A DNA stretch of 64,000 bases from Bog-473 sp963701955. Lineage in GTDB: Bacteria; Actinomycetota; Acidimicrobiia; Acidimicrobiales; RAAP-2. The translations under genes and the position numbers were made by a program. Below, one piece after another: positions 17,590 to 26,927 of the stretch. How positions within the stretch are numbered: position 1 is the stretch's first letter; each line of letters starts with the position of its first letter. The DNA lies in NCBI GenBank assembly GCA_963701955.1, contig OY969694.1:2232001-2296000 (forward strand). The letters are read 5' to 3'. The notes below the pieces were generated by a model that did not search any database, had not been told where the DNA came from, and saw only the letters and a program-made list of their open reading frames with translations.

Positions 17590-18471
17590 CTACCAGTTGG
17601 CGCCGCCATCGTGACCCGAGCCGTGGTCCGAGCCGTGGTCCGAGTACGTGGTGTTCGTTCCGCCGTGGCTCCCGCGTCCGTTGGAATCACCCCACCCGTC
17701 GTGCGAGGCCCCGCCGCCCCCGTCACCGCCGCCGCCGTGACCGCCTCCGGTGATCCCGCCACCGAAACTCGATCCCAACGACACGCCACCGACACCCGCG
17801 CTCGAACCGGAGGCGCCCTGGTTCCCCTGACCGCTCCCCTGCGACCCTCCGCCCGATGAGGAGGCGTTACCGGAACCAGCGGCCACGACGACGGTCGTCG
17901 GAGCGGTCGGGCTCGGAGCCCTCGTGGTGGGCGGCGTGGTGGGGGGCGGCGTTGTGGTGGGCAGCGTGCTCGTGGACGTGGGGGCGGGCGTGATCGTGCT
18001 CACCACCGTTGCCGTGATGCCCGCGCCCACTGCAGGCGCCGTGCTGTGCCCGGTCTTGACGAGCGAAAGCATCGGGGACGTCGGTGCCGCCAGCACGGTG
18101 GTCGACGATCCGAGGAGGCCGGTCACGGTTTCCGTGGACGGCGCGCTCGGCACCGGCGGTGCGACGTCCTCGGTACCGGAATGCAGCGGAGCGAGATGCT
18201 CCCCGGAGCCCGGCGCCGACGCCACCGCTCCGGGCAGGTGCCGGGCCACCGGGCCGTAGCCCACGCGGACACCGGCCACCACGGAGAGCCCCGCCGCGCC
18301 GATCGCAACAGCGGCGACCAAGCGGTTGTGCACGAAATAGCGCGATGCCTTGGGGACGCCGGCGAACCGAAGTGTCGCCGCGGACGCGGTCGAAGGCCGC
18401 CGACCGAACGACCTCGACGCGAACACGTCTTCGAGCGACGCGACGTCGTCAGCACCCGCCTCTGCAGGCAT
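17590..18471 (-). CDS. Membrane-anchored Thr/Gly-rich envelope protein
   Basis: A 293-residue single-pass protein. Residues 1-47 are cytoplasmic, one helix spans about 50-70 (VAAVAIGAAGLSVVAGVRV), then come a Ser/Thr/Pro stalk (TLPTTTPPPTTPPTTR) and a Gly/Ser/His-rich C-terminus. The plan resembles anti-sigma or cell-surface stalk proteins, but no zinc motif or known domain is present. The terminal GGG/HGS-rich part is low complexity. Function unknown. Confidence 0.6.
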   Translation of the reverse strand: MPAEAGADDVASLEDVFASRSFGRRPSTASAATLRFAGVPKASRYFVHNRLVAAVAIGAAGLSVVAGVRVGYGPVARHLPGAVASAPGSGEHLAPLHSGTEDVAPPVPSAPSTETVTGLLGSSTTVLAAPTSPMLSLVKTGHSTAPAVGAGITATVVSTITPAPTSTSTLPTTTPPPTTPPTTRAPSPTAPTTVVVAAGSGNASSSGGGSQGSGQGNQGASGSSAGVGGVSLGSSFGGGITGGGHGGGGDGGGGASHDGWGDSNGRGSHGGTNTTYSDHGSDHGSGHDGGANW

Positions 18472-19045
18472 CGGGCCCCCTCTATTGCTCCACGAAACTC
18501 AACCGTCAGGGCAGAGGGGAATCGCCTCCGGAGACACGTGGACGTCCCGCAAACACGAACAACCCCCTCGCACGCCACCATATAACGCGACGCTCGTCGT
18601 CGATACCGCATCCGAGAAAACGCCGCCGCAATTTCCGAGATCCGTCGCGCGCGCGTCCCAAACTCTGGTCGCGGCGCGCTCCGCGCGCATCAATCTCGCG
18701 ACGCCGAACGGACGTGTTGTGCGGTCATTGTCTGCCGCAGTGTCACGACGGCGTTGCCACGCGACCCGCCGCACCGGCAGCGGCTCTCGACGCGACGCAC
18801 GCACGTATCGCACGAACGTCTCCCGAGTGTTGACGGCGCGTTGTGTCATGTTGTCGGTACGAGGAGCCGATACTCGATCCATAGAGCGCTGCGTCGAGTG
18901 CGGCGCTGCGTCGCGCATCAATCTCGCGACGTTGCGACGGCGTTGCGGCGCGACCCGCCGCACCGGCATTGGGTCATCGACGCGACGCGCGCGCGTATCG
19001 CACGGACGTCTCCCGATGTGTTGACGGCGCGTTGTGTCGCGCCGC
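18472..19045. other. Non-coding, repeat-rich stretch beside dcd
   Basis: About 570 bases without a credible gene; its short ORFs are low-complexity Arg/Ser/Thr frames. The part from 18685 on consists of two imperfect copies of one segment of about 210-225 bases. The second copy overlaps the 3' end of the dCTP deaminase gene. It looks like a degenerate tandem duplication that carried part of the dcd 3' end with it. Confidence 0.65.
18685..18893. repeat. Degenerate duplication of dcd 3' region, copy A
   Basis: It opens with GCGCATCAATCTCGCGACG, shares CGACCCGCCGCACCGGCA and TTGACGGCGCGTTGTGTC with copy B, and ends with a stretch at about 18852-18890 that matches the last dcd codons (19093-19131) at 36 of 39 positions. 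Relative to copy B it has about 37 extra bases near 18705-18745 and lacks about 50 bases before the dcd-like end. It has no open frame for a deaminase. Confidence 0.65.
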
Positions 19046-19136
19046 TCAGTCGGACGTGCGGCGAAAGTACCGGCTGAGGGTCTCCTCTTGTTGTTGGTAC
19101 GAGGAGCCGATACCCGATCCGTAGAGCGCGGTTGGC
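18913..19136. repeat. Duplication, copy B, overlapping the dcd 3' end
   Basis: The second copy starts with the same GCGCATCAATCTCGCGAC 228 bases after copy A and runs into the functional 3' end of dcd (stop at 19046). Having the intact deaminase C-terminus in this copy suggests it is the original and copy A the decayed duplicate. Confidence 0.6.
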
Positions 19137-20182
19137 TCTTCGAGCATCCGCTCGAAGGTCAGCTTGCACACCGCTTGCCCGTTCTCGACCATGAACGGGA
19201 CGTCGTGTGCGCGGACCTCGAGTGCGGCGCGCGAACCCTTGAAGCCACCGGTCGGATCGAACCCGAACCCGGGGTCGAAGAACCCGGCGTAGTGCGATCG
19301 CAATTCACCGCTCGTGGGATCGTACGCCGTCATCTCCGCGGCGAGGTTCGGCGGGATGCTCACGGCTTCGTCGGACATGAGGAGGTAGAAGCGCCGGGGC
19401 GAGAGGACGAGCCGGTCACCCTCCTCGCGGAAGACGGGGTCCCAGAACGGACGGGGGTCGACCTCGGCGCCGGCAGCCAGGTCGAGGAGCGGAGCGCTGT
19501 CACGGGTGCTGTACCCCACCTGGCCCCGCGCGTCGCCGCGCAGGTCGAGACCGAGGAACAGACCGTGGGACAAGGACAGCTCCTCGGTCGGGACGGGTGC
19601 GCCACCGCGGTAGAGGATGGGGGCCTCGCGGTGGGCCTGCCGGACCTGGTCGTCGCTCAGCCCCGGCCTCCCCATGGTGAGGCGCAGCTGGTTGAGGGTC
19701 AGGTCCTCCTTGACGCGGACGGCGAACGACAGGGGAACCACCTCGAGGTAGAGCGGACCCTGGTAGCCCGGCGCGACCTCGTCGAAACGGTCGCTGTGAT
19801 CGGTGATGACACGGGTAAAAACGTCGATCCGCCCGGTCGAGCTCTTCGGGTTGGCCTTGCCACGCAGGCCGGCCGGGAGATCGAGCCTCTCTTTGAGCTC
19901 AATGAGGTAGGGGCACCGCGCCTCGAGCATCGCCCCGTCACCTCTGAGGTCCACCTCGTCGAGGATGTAGTCCTTCAACTTCCGCTCGACGGGGTCCTCA
20001 CCCGGCAGAAAACTGCACCTGATGCGCAGGGCCCGCTCACCGAGGCGGAGGTCCAGGCTGGCGGGCTGGACGTTGGCCTCGGGGATGTTGAAACGCCCGG
20101 CGTCGATGTACCCGGCCCTGATGGCGCGCTCGAGCAGCTGGCCCGGGAGCACACCCTCGGCGCTCTGCTGCAGGCTCAACAC
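19046..20182 (-). CDS. dcd: 2'-Deoxycytidine 5'-triphosphate deaminase, double-domain type
   Basis: A 378-residue protein of the long DCD family, in which two dUTPase/dCTP-deaminase-like halves are fused. The first half has LQPASLDLRLGERA-like text (VQPASLDLRLG) and KANPKSSTGRIDVFTRV; the second has EMTAYDPTSGELRSHYAGF, DPGFGFD and the end SSYQQQEETLSRYF. It makes dUTP from dCTP for dTMP supply. GTG at 20182 is chosen because the conserved part begins there; the frame opens further up to 20338, but with low-complexity residues. The ribosome site is weak, so the start is uncertain. Confidence 0.85.
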   Translation of the reverse strand: MLSLQQSAEGVLPGQLLERAIRAGYIDAGRFNIPEANVQPASLDLRLGERALRIRCSFLPGEDPVERKLKDYILDEVDLRGDGAMLEARCPYLIELKERLDLPAGLRGKANPKSSTGRIDVFTRVITDHSDRFDEVAPGYQGPLYLEVVPLSFAVRVKEDLTLNQLRLTMGRPGLSDDQVRQAHREAPILYRGGAPVPTEELSLSHGLFLGLDLRGDARGQVGYSTRDSAPLLDLAAGAEVDPRPFWDPVFREEGDRLVLSPRRFYLLMSDEAVSIPPNLAAEMTAYDPTSGELRSHYAGFFDPGFGFDPTGGFKGSRAALEVRAHDVPFMVENGQAVCKLTFERMLEEPTALYGSGIGSSYQQQEETLSRYFRRTSD

Positions 20183-20450
20183 GGCAACACCCGGCGAGCT
20201 GGTCGTGGAGGCGGCACCGCCATGGGCAGAGCAAAGCACGTCGGGCGCCGCGACGGAAACCCATGAAGGGGCCGGCTTCGGGCACAGGCTGTGGACGACC
20301 TGGGGATGACGACGGCGACACCTCGTGTGACCAGGCACGGGCAGTCGTCCCCAACGTCGGCTCCGCGACGACCTGCCGGGTGCGTGCTAGAGAGTGCCAG
20401 AGCGGGGATCGGTTCACCGGCGCCCCGCAGAGGAGAGAGGGGAGTGGGCG

Positions 20451-21098
20451 GTGGGTTCGAGCCGCACACACGACGGCGACGTGGCACGCCCCGGAGCCCT
20501 GGCCCACGGGGACGGGCAGATCGACGTGGAGGACATCGACCGCGTCCTGCGTGATTCGGTCGGCCTCTGTGCGGACACAGCGGATGACATAGCGGCACTG
20601 CGGGAATGGAGAGAGGACCTCTCGGTCGCCCGGGCCGCGCTGGCCTATGCCCGCGACATCCTGGCGGCCGACGTCGCCCTCCTCCATCACTGCCTGACCG
20701 TGCGCAGTGCCCGGAGGTCCTCCTCGCACAACCTCGACGATCTGATCGTCGAGCTGCCCTCGCTCCTCACCTCAGCGACCCCCTTCAGGTCCGACGGCGG
20801 CGTCACGGGCCCAGAGCCGGCCGAGTCCGATCGTCCGGGGCACGGCGTCGTGGACATCGCGGCGATCGTCGCTCGGTCCGACCACCTCATCTCGGCCCAC
20901 CGGGACATGGCGGGCACGGATCTCTCCTCAGCGGATGCGCTGGCGCGCACCCTGGGAGAGCTCGAGACGGAGCTCACAACGCTGGCCGAGCGCCAGGGGG
21001 CGGTGGCCACACGGCTGCAGGAGATGAGAGCCGTCGTGCTCCGCCAGTACGCCGAGCGCTCCGGGCCCGACGGCTCGTCCCTCGACACCCCGGCATGA
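20451..21098 (+). CDS. Hypothetical helical protein upstream of lepB
   Basis: A 215-residue soluble protein dominated by Ala/Leu/Asp/Arg helices, likely coiled coils (REWREDLSVARAALAYARD, RTLGELETELTTLAERQG). I recognise no family. GTG at 20451 is chosen because GAGAGGGGAG precedes it; the frame opens at 20394. It ends 67 bases before the signal peptidase gene on the same strand, so they may be co-transcribed. The 268 bases between it and dcd hold one DnaA-box-like TGTGGACGA and a tRNA-like stretch that does not fold properly. Confidence 0.55.
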   Translation: MGSSRTHDGDVARPGALAHGDGQIDVEDIDRVLRDSVGLCADTADDIAALREWREDLSVARAALAYARDILAADVALLHHCLTVRSARRSSSHNLDDLIVELPSLLTSATPFRSDGGVTGPEPAESDRPGHGVVDIAAIVARSDHLISAHRDMAGTDLSSADALARTLGELETELTTLAERQGAVATRLQEMRAVVLRQYAERSGPDGSSLDTPA

Positions 21099-21165
21099 CC
21101 CCGCCCACCCCATCGCGTCCCACCTGCGACACCGGGATCACGCCGGTGGCGTCTAGCCTGCTGCG

Positions 21166-21861
21166 GTGACGCCTGACGCAAACGACCCGGTGTTCGCCGT
21201 CGACGCCCTCGCCGCGTCCGGTGGAGGATCGGGTTCGGGTCCGGAAGGGACCGGCGACCTCGGGACCCCGCCTCCGCCGACCGGACCCGCACCACACACC
21301 TCGTCCAAACGCTGGATCCGCGAAGGCCTCATCATCGCGGTGGTCGCCGTCCTGCTGGCCGTGCTGCTTCGCACCTTCGTGGTACAGACGTTCTTCATCC
21401 CGTCGGGATCCATGGAACCGACGCTCCAGATCGGCGACCGGATCCTGGTCAACAAGCTCAGCTACCACCTCCACTCGGTCCACCGCGGCGACATCGTGGT
21501 CTTCTCACGGCCACCGGCCGAGGACTGCGGGGGACCCGAGGTCAACGACCTGGTCAAGCGGGTCATCGGGTTGCCCGGGGACACCATCTCGCTCACGGGT
21601 GGCGACGTCTACATCGACGGGAAGCGCCTCAACGAGAGCTGGCTGCCCGAAAGCGAGCAGGCCAGGACGCTCCCGGGACCGGCCGGGAACAGTGCCAACC
21701 TCCGTCAGCCCTATCAGGTCCCGGCGGGCAAGTACTACGTGATGGGCGACAACCGGACCGACTCGTGCGACAGCCGCTACTGGGGGCCCATTGCCAAGTC
21801 GCTGATCGTAGGCAGGGTCGACGTTCGCGTCTGGCCCCTCACGTCGTTCCGACTCTTCTGA
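21166..21861 (+). CDS. lepB: Signal peptidase I
   Basis: A 231-residue S26 peptidase. A Gly/Pro-rich cytoplasmic start (1-47) leads to one membrane helix at about 52-70 (EGLIIAVVAVLLAVLLRTF). The nucleophile Ser is in IPSGSMEPTLQ, the general-base Lys in DLVKRVIGLPGD, and box E is MGDNRTDSCDSRYWGP. It removes signal peptides from exported proteins at the outer face of the membrane. The start is GTG 21166. It is convergent with gyrA, with a CGGGGTACCCCG palindrome in the 45-base gap. Confidence 0.92.
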   Translation: MTPDANDPVFAVDALAASGGGSGSGPEGTGDLGTPPPPTGPAPHTSSKRWIREGLIIAVVAVLLAVLLRTFVVQTFFIPSGSMEPTLQIGDRILVNKLSYHLHSVHRGDIVVFSRPPAEDCGGPEVNDLVKRVIGLPGDTISLTGGDVYIDGKRLNESWLPESEQARTLPGPAGNSANLRQPYQVPAGKYYVMGDNRTDSCDSRYWGPIAKSLIVGRVDVRVWPLTSFRLF

Positions 21862-21906
21862 TCCCACGCTTGAGCTCGGGCCGGGGTACCCCGACCGCGT
21901 GCCGGG

Positions 21907-24426
21907 TCAGCTGTCCTCGGTCTCGATCGACACCCGGGCAACGGCGGCCACGCTCTGGCCCGAGTCGAGATTCATCACGCGGACCCCGGTGGCGTCCCGG
22001 CCCTGGGAGGCGATCTCCCGGGCCTGCGTCCGGATCACCACACCCCCCGAGGAGACCAGCAGGATCTCCTCGTCCAGCCCGATCATGAAGGCGGCGACGA
22101 CGGTGCCCCGGGCACCGGTCAACCGAATGCCTCGCACGCCCTGGCCACCACGGACCTGGCGGTTGAAGCGCTCGAGCTTGGTCCGCTTGCCGTAGCCGGC
22201 GTCCGTCACGATGAGGATGTCCGTCTCGTCGGAGGCCACGTCGCACGACACCACGACGTCGCCCTGGCGCAACCGGATGCCCCGCACGCCCGCGGCGTCG
22301 CGGCCCATCGGGCGCACATCGTCCTCGCTGAACCTGATGGTCATGCCCTGGCGCGTCACCTCGAAGAGGTCGTCGCCTCCCGACGTGGTGACCACCCTCA
22401 CCAGCTCATCTCCGTCGCGCAGGTTGATGGCGATGAAGCCCTCGCGCCGGGACTTGTCGTATTCGCTCATTGCCGTCTTCTTGACTTGGCCCTGGGCGGT
22501 GGCGAAGAACAGGCACTGGTCGGCCGAGAACTCCCGGGTCGCGATGATCGCCGTGATCGACTCGTTGGGTGCCAGCGGGACCAGGTTGACCGCGGCCGTC
22601 CCACGGGCCGTCCGGTCCTTCATGGGGATCTCGTGACCGCGCAGCCGGTAGACCTTCCCGCGGTTGGAGAAGAGGAGCAGGTAGGCGTGCGCCGAGGTGT
22701 GCACCACCTGGCTCACCAGGTCCTCCTCCTTCAGGCGGGCGCCCTGCACACCTCGCCCACCCCGGGCCTGGGTGCGGAAGGCCGCCGCCGCCACCGACTT
22801 GATGTACCCGGCCCGCGTCATGGTGACGACGATCTCCTCGTCGTGAATGAGGTCCTCCACCCCCATCTCGCCCGGATCGTGGGTGATGATGCTGCGCCGC
22901 GGGTTGCTGTGCTTGTCGCGGATCTCGGTCATCTCCGTCTCGATCACCCCGCGCAGCGTGGTGTCGTCCGAAAGGATGGCCTCGAGCTCGGCGATGGTGG
23001 ACCGCAGCTGCTCCATCTCCGCCTCGAGCTCCGAACGCCCCAGGCGGGTCAGGCGGCCCAGGGTCATGTCGAGGATGTGCGTGGCCTGCACCTCGCTGAA
23101 GGAGAAGGGCGCGGCCATCAGGGCGGCGCGCGCCTCGGGTCGGTCGGCGGATCCGCGGATGGTGGCGATCACCGCGTCGAGCATGTCGATGGCGCGCAGC
23201 AACCCTTCGACGATGTGGGCCCGATTGCGTGCCTTGGCGAGGCGGAACTCCGAGCGCCGCGTGATCACCTCGATCTGGTGGTCCACGTAGTGCGACAAGG
23301 CCTGGGCCAGGTTGAGCGTGCGGGGCACACCGTCGACCAGGGCCAGCAGGTTGACCCCGAAGCTCGTCTGCAGCGGGGTCTGCTTGAACAGGTTGTTGAG
23401 CACCACGTTGGCGTTGGCGTCGCGCTTGAGATCGATCACCAGCCGCGGCTGTTGGTTGGCCGACGCATTGAGCACCCCGCTGATGCCGTCGAGCTCGCCC
23501 GCCTTGACCAGGTCGCTGATCTTCTGCTCGATCACCTCCACCGAGGTCTGGTACGGCAGCTCGGTGACTACGATCCGGTCTCCCGAACGGCCCTCCTCGA
23601 TCTCGGCGACGGCCCGCATCTTGATGGAGCCGCGCCCGGTCCGGTACGCGTCGAGGATGCCCTGGCGTCCGAGGATCTGCGCACCCGTGGGGAAGTCCGG
23701 GCCGCGCACGAACGCCATGAGGTCGTCAGGGGTGGCCTCCGGATGGTGCAGGACATGGATGGCGGCGTCGATGACCTCGCCCATGTTGTGGGGCGGGACG
23801 TTGGTCGCCATGCCCACGGCGATGCCCTGCGATCCGTTGACCAAGAGATTCGGGAACCGCGCCGGCAGCACCACGGGCTCGACGGCCGAGCCGTCGTAGT
23901 TGGCCACCATGTCGACGGTCTCCTCGTCGATGTCGGCCATGAGCTCGAGGGCAAGGGGCGCCAGGCGGCACTCGGTGTAGCGCATGGCCGCCGGCCCGTC
24001 GTCGGGTCCGCGTCCGCCGAAGCTGCCGTGCCCGTCGATCAGCGGGTAGCGCAGCGAGAAGTCCTGGACCATGCGGGCCAGGGCCTCGTAGATGGCCGAG
24101 TCGCCGTGGGGGTGGTACGTCCCCATGACATCACCCACCACCTTGGCGCACTTGTTGTGCGGCCGGTCGGGGCGCAGCCCGTTGTCGAACATGGAGTAGA
24201 GGATCCGCCGGTGCACGGGCTTGAGTCCGTCGCGCACGTCGGGCAGGGCCCGCGAGACGATGACGGACATGGAGTACTCGAGGAACGACCGCTCCATCTC
24301 CTCTTGGATCTCGATCGGCTCTATGGCGCCGTGGCCGTTCGACCCCCCGTCCCCGGGTGGCTCGATGGTGCCGCCGCCCGCGCCCGCTCCCCCGCGACCC
24401 GACCCGCGTGTCGTCTGCCGTGCCAT
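21907..24426 (-). CDS. gyrA: DNA gyrase subunit A
   Basis: An 839-residue GyrA of normal length. The catalytic Tyr is in AAMRYTE. The quinolone region reads YHPHGDSAIYEALARM, with Ser at E. coli position 83 and Glu at position 87. The C-terminal wrapping domain has the GyrA box QARGGRG. It pairs with GyrB 50 bases upstream to add negative supercoils. The N-terminus carries a Gly-rich extension of about 35 residues before IEIQEEMERSFLEYSMSV. No intein is present. Confidence 0.97.
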   Translation of the reverse strand: MARQTTRGSGRGGAGAGGGTIEPPGDGGSNGHGAIEPIEIQEEMERSFLEYSMSVIVSRALPDVRDGLKPVHRRILYSMFDNGLRPDRPHNKCAKVVGDVMGTYHPHGDSAIYEALARMVQDFSLRYPLIDGHGSFGGRGPDDGPAAMRYTECRLAPLALELMADIDEETVDMVANYDGSAVEPVVLPARFPNLLVNGSQGIAVGMATNVPPHNMGEVIDAAIHVLHHPEATPDDLMAFVRGPDFPTGAQILGRQGILDAYRTGRGSIKMRAVAEIEEGRSGDRIVVTELPYQTSVEVIEQKISDLVKAGELDGISGVLNASANQQPRLVIDLKRDANANVVLNNLFKQTPLQTSFGVNLLALVDGVPRTLNLAQALSHYVDHQIEVITRRSEFRLAKARNRAHIVEGLLRAIDMLDAVIATIRGSADRPEARAALMAAPFSFSEVQATHILDMTLGRLTRLGRSELEAEMEQLRSTIAELEAILSDDTTLRGVIETEMTEIRDKHSNPRRSIITHDPGEMGVEDLIHDEEIVVTMTRAGYIKSVAAAAFRTQARGGRGVQGARLKEEDLVSQVVHTSAHAYLLLFSNRGKVYRLRGHEIPMKDRTARGTAAVNLVPLAPNESITAIIATREFSADQCLFFATAQGQVKKTAMSEYDKSRREGFIAINLRDGDELVRVVTTSGGDDLFEVTRQGMTIRFSEDDVRPMGRDAAGVRGIRLRQGDVVVSCDVASDETDILIVTDAGYGKRTKLERFNRQVRGGQGVRGIRLTGARGTVVAAFMIGLDEEILLVSSGGVVIRTQAREIASQGRDATGVRVMNLDSGQSVAAVARVSIETEDS

Positions 24427-24476
24427 GTCCCTACTCCGTCTCCGTTGGTGCCGACGATCGCCCAGATATCAAGGGG

Positions 24477-26441
24477 TCAGATATCAAGGAAACGGACGTC
24501 TTTGGCGTTCGTCTGGATGAAGTGCCGCCGCAACTCGACGTCGTCGCCCATGAGGATGGAGCAGACCTCGTCGGCCAGTGCCGCCTGCTCCACGTTCACC
24601 TGGAGGAGTGACCGGCGCACCGGGTCCATGGTGGTCTCGCGCAGCTCGGCGAAGTCCATCTCCCCCAGGCCCTTCAGGCGGTTGAACTCGTGCTTGTGGT
24701 CCGGATGCTCAGCCAGGAAGGCGGCCCTCGCCGCGTCATCCTTCAGGTACATCTTCTCCTTGCCCACCAGCGTGGAGTACAGGGGGGGTTGGGCCACGTA
24801 GACGAAGCCTCCCTCGACGAGTGGCTTCATCTGGCGGAAGAAGAAGGTCAGGAGCAGCGTCCTGATGTGGCTGCCGTCGACGTCGGCGTCGGCCAGGAGG
24901 ATGACCTTGTGGTACCGGATCTTGGTGACGTCGAACTCCTCCGCCAGCCCGGCCCCGATGGCCGAGATCAGCGCCTGGATCTCCGTGTTCTTCAGCATCT
25001 TGTCGATCCGGGCACGCTCGACGTTGAGGATCTTGCCCCGGATGGGCAGGATCGCCTGGGTCGCCGGATTGCGGGCGTCCTTGGCCGAGCCCCCGGCGGA
25101 GTTCCCCTCCACGATGAAGAGCTCGGATTCCGACGGGTCGCGCGACGAGCAGTCGGCCAGCTTTCCGGGCAATCCCGCCCCGTCGAGGGCGGACTTGCGC
25201 CGGGTCAGGTCGCGCGCGCCCTGAGCGGCCATGCGGGCCCGGGCGGCCTGCATCGACTTCTGCACGATCTGGCCGGCCTCCCGGGGGTTCTCCTCGAGCC
25301 ACTCGGTCAGCTTCTGGTTGGTGGTCCGCTCGGCTAGCGAGCGGATTGAGGTGTTCCCCAGCTTGGCCTTGGTCTGGCCCTCGAACTGCGGATCGCGCAA
25401 GCGGACCGAGACGATGGCCGTGAGGCCCTCGCGGATGTCCTCGCCCTTGAGGTTCTCCTCCTTCTCCTTGAGCAGGTTGCGTCCGCGTGCGTAGCGGTTC
25501 ACCACGTTGGTGAGGGACTTGGAGAACCCCTCGACGTGCATGCCACCCTCGACGGTCGAGATGCCGTTGGCGAAGGAGTGGATGGAGTCGTGGTAGCCCG
25601 TGTTCCACTGGAGGGCGATCTCGACCTCCTGGTCGTCCTCGGACTGCTCGAAGGAGGCCACCTTGCGGAAGAGGGACTCCTTCGACGCGTTCAGGTGCTT
25701 GACGAAGTCGACGATCCCGCCGTTGTACTTGAAGGTGGTCCTGGCCGCCGGGTCCGTCCGCTCGTCGGCGAAGCGGATCTCGAGGCCCCTGTTCAAGAAC
25801 GCCATGATCTGCAGACGCTCCACGACGGTCTGGGCGCGGAACTCGGTCTCGTCGAAGACGGTGCTGTCGGGCCAGAAGGTCACCGTCGTCCCGGTCCTGG
25901 GCTCTCCGGTCCCCCGGTCCTTGGGGGCCGGCCCCGTGGCCGCAACCTTGCGCGCCACCTTTCCCCCCTTCTCGAACTCGGCATCCCAGTGCTGGCCGTC
26001 CCGGTCGATCTCGAGCAGGACCCGGGCCGAGAGGGCGTTGACCACCGAGATCCCCACGCCGTGCAGCCCGCCCGAGACCTGGTAGCCCTTGCCACCGAAC
26101 TTCCCACCGGCGTGCAGCGTGGTGAGCACGATCTCGGCCGTGGAGACCTTGGGGTACTTGGGGTGCGGGCCGACGGGGATCCCCGCCCCGTCGTCACTGA
26201 CCCTGCAGCCGCCGTCGGCCAGCAGGGTCACGTCGATGCGGGTGCAGCGCCCGGCCATGGCCTCGTCGACCGAGTTGTCGACGACCTCCCAGATGAGGTG
26301 GTGCAGACCGGTCGGCCCGGTCGAGCCGATGTACATCCCGGGGCGCTTGCGCACCGCTTCGAGACCCTCGAGGATGGTGATGTCGGCCTCGCCGTAGGAG
26401 GTTCCGGCCCCCTTCGGCGTCTGGTCCACCTTCACTGCCAC
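24477..26441 (-). CDS. gyrB: DNA gyrase subunit B
   Basis: A 654-residue GyrB. The GHKL ATPase shows NSVDEAMAG, SDDGAGIPVG and GGLHGVGISVVNALS; the TOPRIM domain has EGNSAGGSAKDARN, LLADADVDGSHIRTLLL. The GTG start at 26441 follows AAAGGG eight bases upstream. It is the expected gene after recF and dciA and is followed by gyrA, so the pair is co-transcribed. Confidence 0.97.
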   Translation of the reverse strand: MAVKVDQTPKGAGTSYGEADITILEGLEAVRKRPGMYIGSTGPTGLHHLIWEVVDNSVDEAMAGRCTRIDVTLLADGGCRVSDDGAGIPVGPHPKYPKVSTAEIVLTTLHAGGKFGGKGYQVSGGLHGVGISVVNALSARVLLEIDRDGQHWDAEFEKGGKVARKVAATGPAPKDRGTGEPRTGTTVTFWPDSTVFDETEFRAQTVVERLQIMAFLNRGLEIRFADERTDPAARTTFKYNGGIVDFVKHLNASKESLFRKVASFEQSEDDQEVEIALQWNTGYHDSIHSFANGISTVEGGMHVEGFSKSLTNVVNRYARGRNLLKEKEENLKGEDIREGLTAIVSVRLRDPQFEGQTKAKLGNTSIRSLAERTTNQKLTEWLEENPREAGQIVQKSMQAARARMAAQGARDLTRRKSALDGAGLPGKLADCSSRDPSESELFIVEGNSAGGSAKDARNPATQAILPIRGKILNVERARIDKMLKNTEIQALISAIGAGLAEEFDVTKIRYHKVILLADADVDGSHIRTLLLTFFFRQMKPLVEGGFVYVAQPPLYSTLVGKEKMYLKDDAARAAFLAEHPDHKHEFNRLKGLGEMDFAELRETTMDPVRRSLLQVNVEQAALADEVCSILMGDDVELRRHFIQTNAKDVRFLDI

Positions 26442-26532
26442 AGGCGCGCCCTTTCAAAACGACGGTCTTCGCGGTACGTCTCGAATCCCCGAAAGGTGCA
26501 CTCCGGCCTTTCGATACGAACGCACCATTCTA

Positions 26533-26548
26533 CCCGACCCCTGTCGGG
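26533..26548 (-). terminator. Hairpin between dciA and gyrB
   Basis: CCCGAC (26533-26538) pairs with GTCGGG (26543-26548) around a 4-base loop, 67 bases after the dciA stop and 92 bases before the gyrB start on the minus strand. It could end the dnaA-recF-dciA transcript or act as an attenuator in the gyrB leader. No U-tract. Confidence 0.4.
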
Positions 26549-26615
26549 AATCGGCGCTCATGAACAGTCGACCGCGGCGCCTGCGCGGGTCGGGGCTCGG
26601 GTCCGAGAAGGCGGG

Positions 26616-26927
26616 TCAGTCCCGCTCCACCACGACCTGCACACGCTCGAGCGGAACCTCTCCGAGCTCACGCAGGGTGGCCAGGATCCGGCCGGACTCG
26701 ACGCGGGCCCGGGTGGCCCAGGCCGTGTGGTCGACCGCGACGACGAGGGTGCGTCCATCGAGGCGCACCGGCCGCACGTGGGGAGCCAGCTCGGGCCCGG
26801 CGATCTCTTCCCAACGGCCGAAGAGGGCCTCCAGCGTCGCTGGTGCCGGCGGTGCGCCCAGGCGGTCGAGCACCCTGGGGAGCGACGCGCCCACGGGTCG
26901 TGGACCCCCTGGTCGCGAAGGGGTCAC
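26616..26927 (-). CDS. dciA: DciA-like helicase-associated protein (DUF721)
   Basis: A 103-residue DUF721 protein (LEALFGRWEEIAGPELAPHV, LVVAVDHTAWATRARVE). In bacteria without DnaC, DciA assists loading of the DnaB helicase. The GTG start overlaps the recF stop (GTGA), which fixes the N-terminus and the operon. The position between recF and gyrB is the standard actinobacterial one (Rv0004 type). Confidence 0.88.
   Translation of the reverse strand: MTPSRPGGPRPVGASLPRVLDRLGAPPAPATLEALFGRWEEIAGPELAPHVRPVRLDGRTLVVAVDHTAWATRARVESGRILATLRELGEVPLERVQVVVERD

Noticed and set aside
20393..20482. tRNA-like stretch upstream of the lepB gene pair, with GGTTCGAGCC resembling a T-arm
   Set aside because: The would-be T-stem has a mismatch, no acceptor arms pair at a proper distance, and the anticodon arm cannot be formed. 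It also overlaps a good ribosome site for the GTG at 20451.
21880..21900. Terminator between convergent lepB and gyrA
   Set aside because: The palindrome CGGGGTACCCCG leaves almost no loop, so hairpin formation is doubtful; mentioned only with lepB.
22486..24801. Long plus-strand ORF (771 residues) opposite gyrA and gyrB
   Set aside because: Low-complexity His/Asp/Arg/Gly text typical of an antisense frame in GC-rich DNA; gyrA and gyrB on the other strand are unmistakable.
26442..26615. LexA/SOS box before gyrB
   Set aside because: TCGAATCCCCGAAAG and TCGATACGAAC only partly resemble the actinobacterial SOS palindrome; the second half-site is missing.
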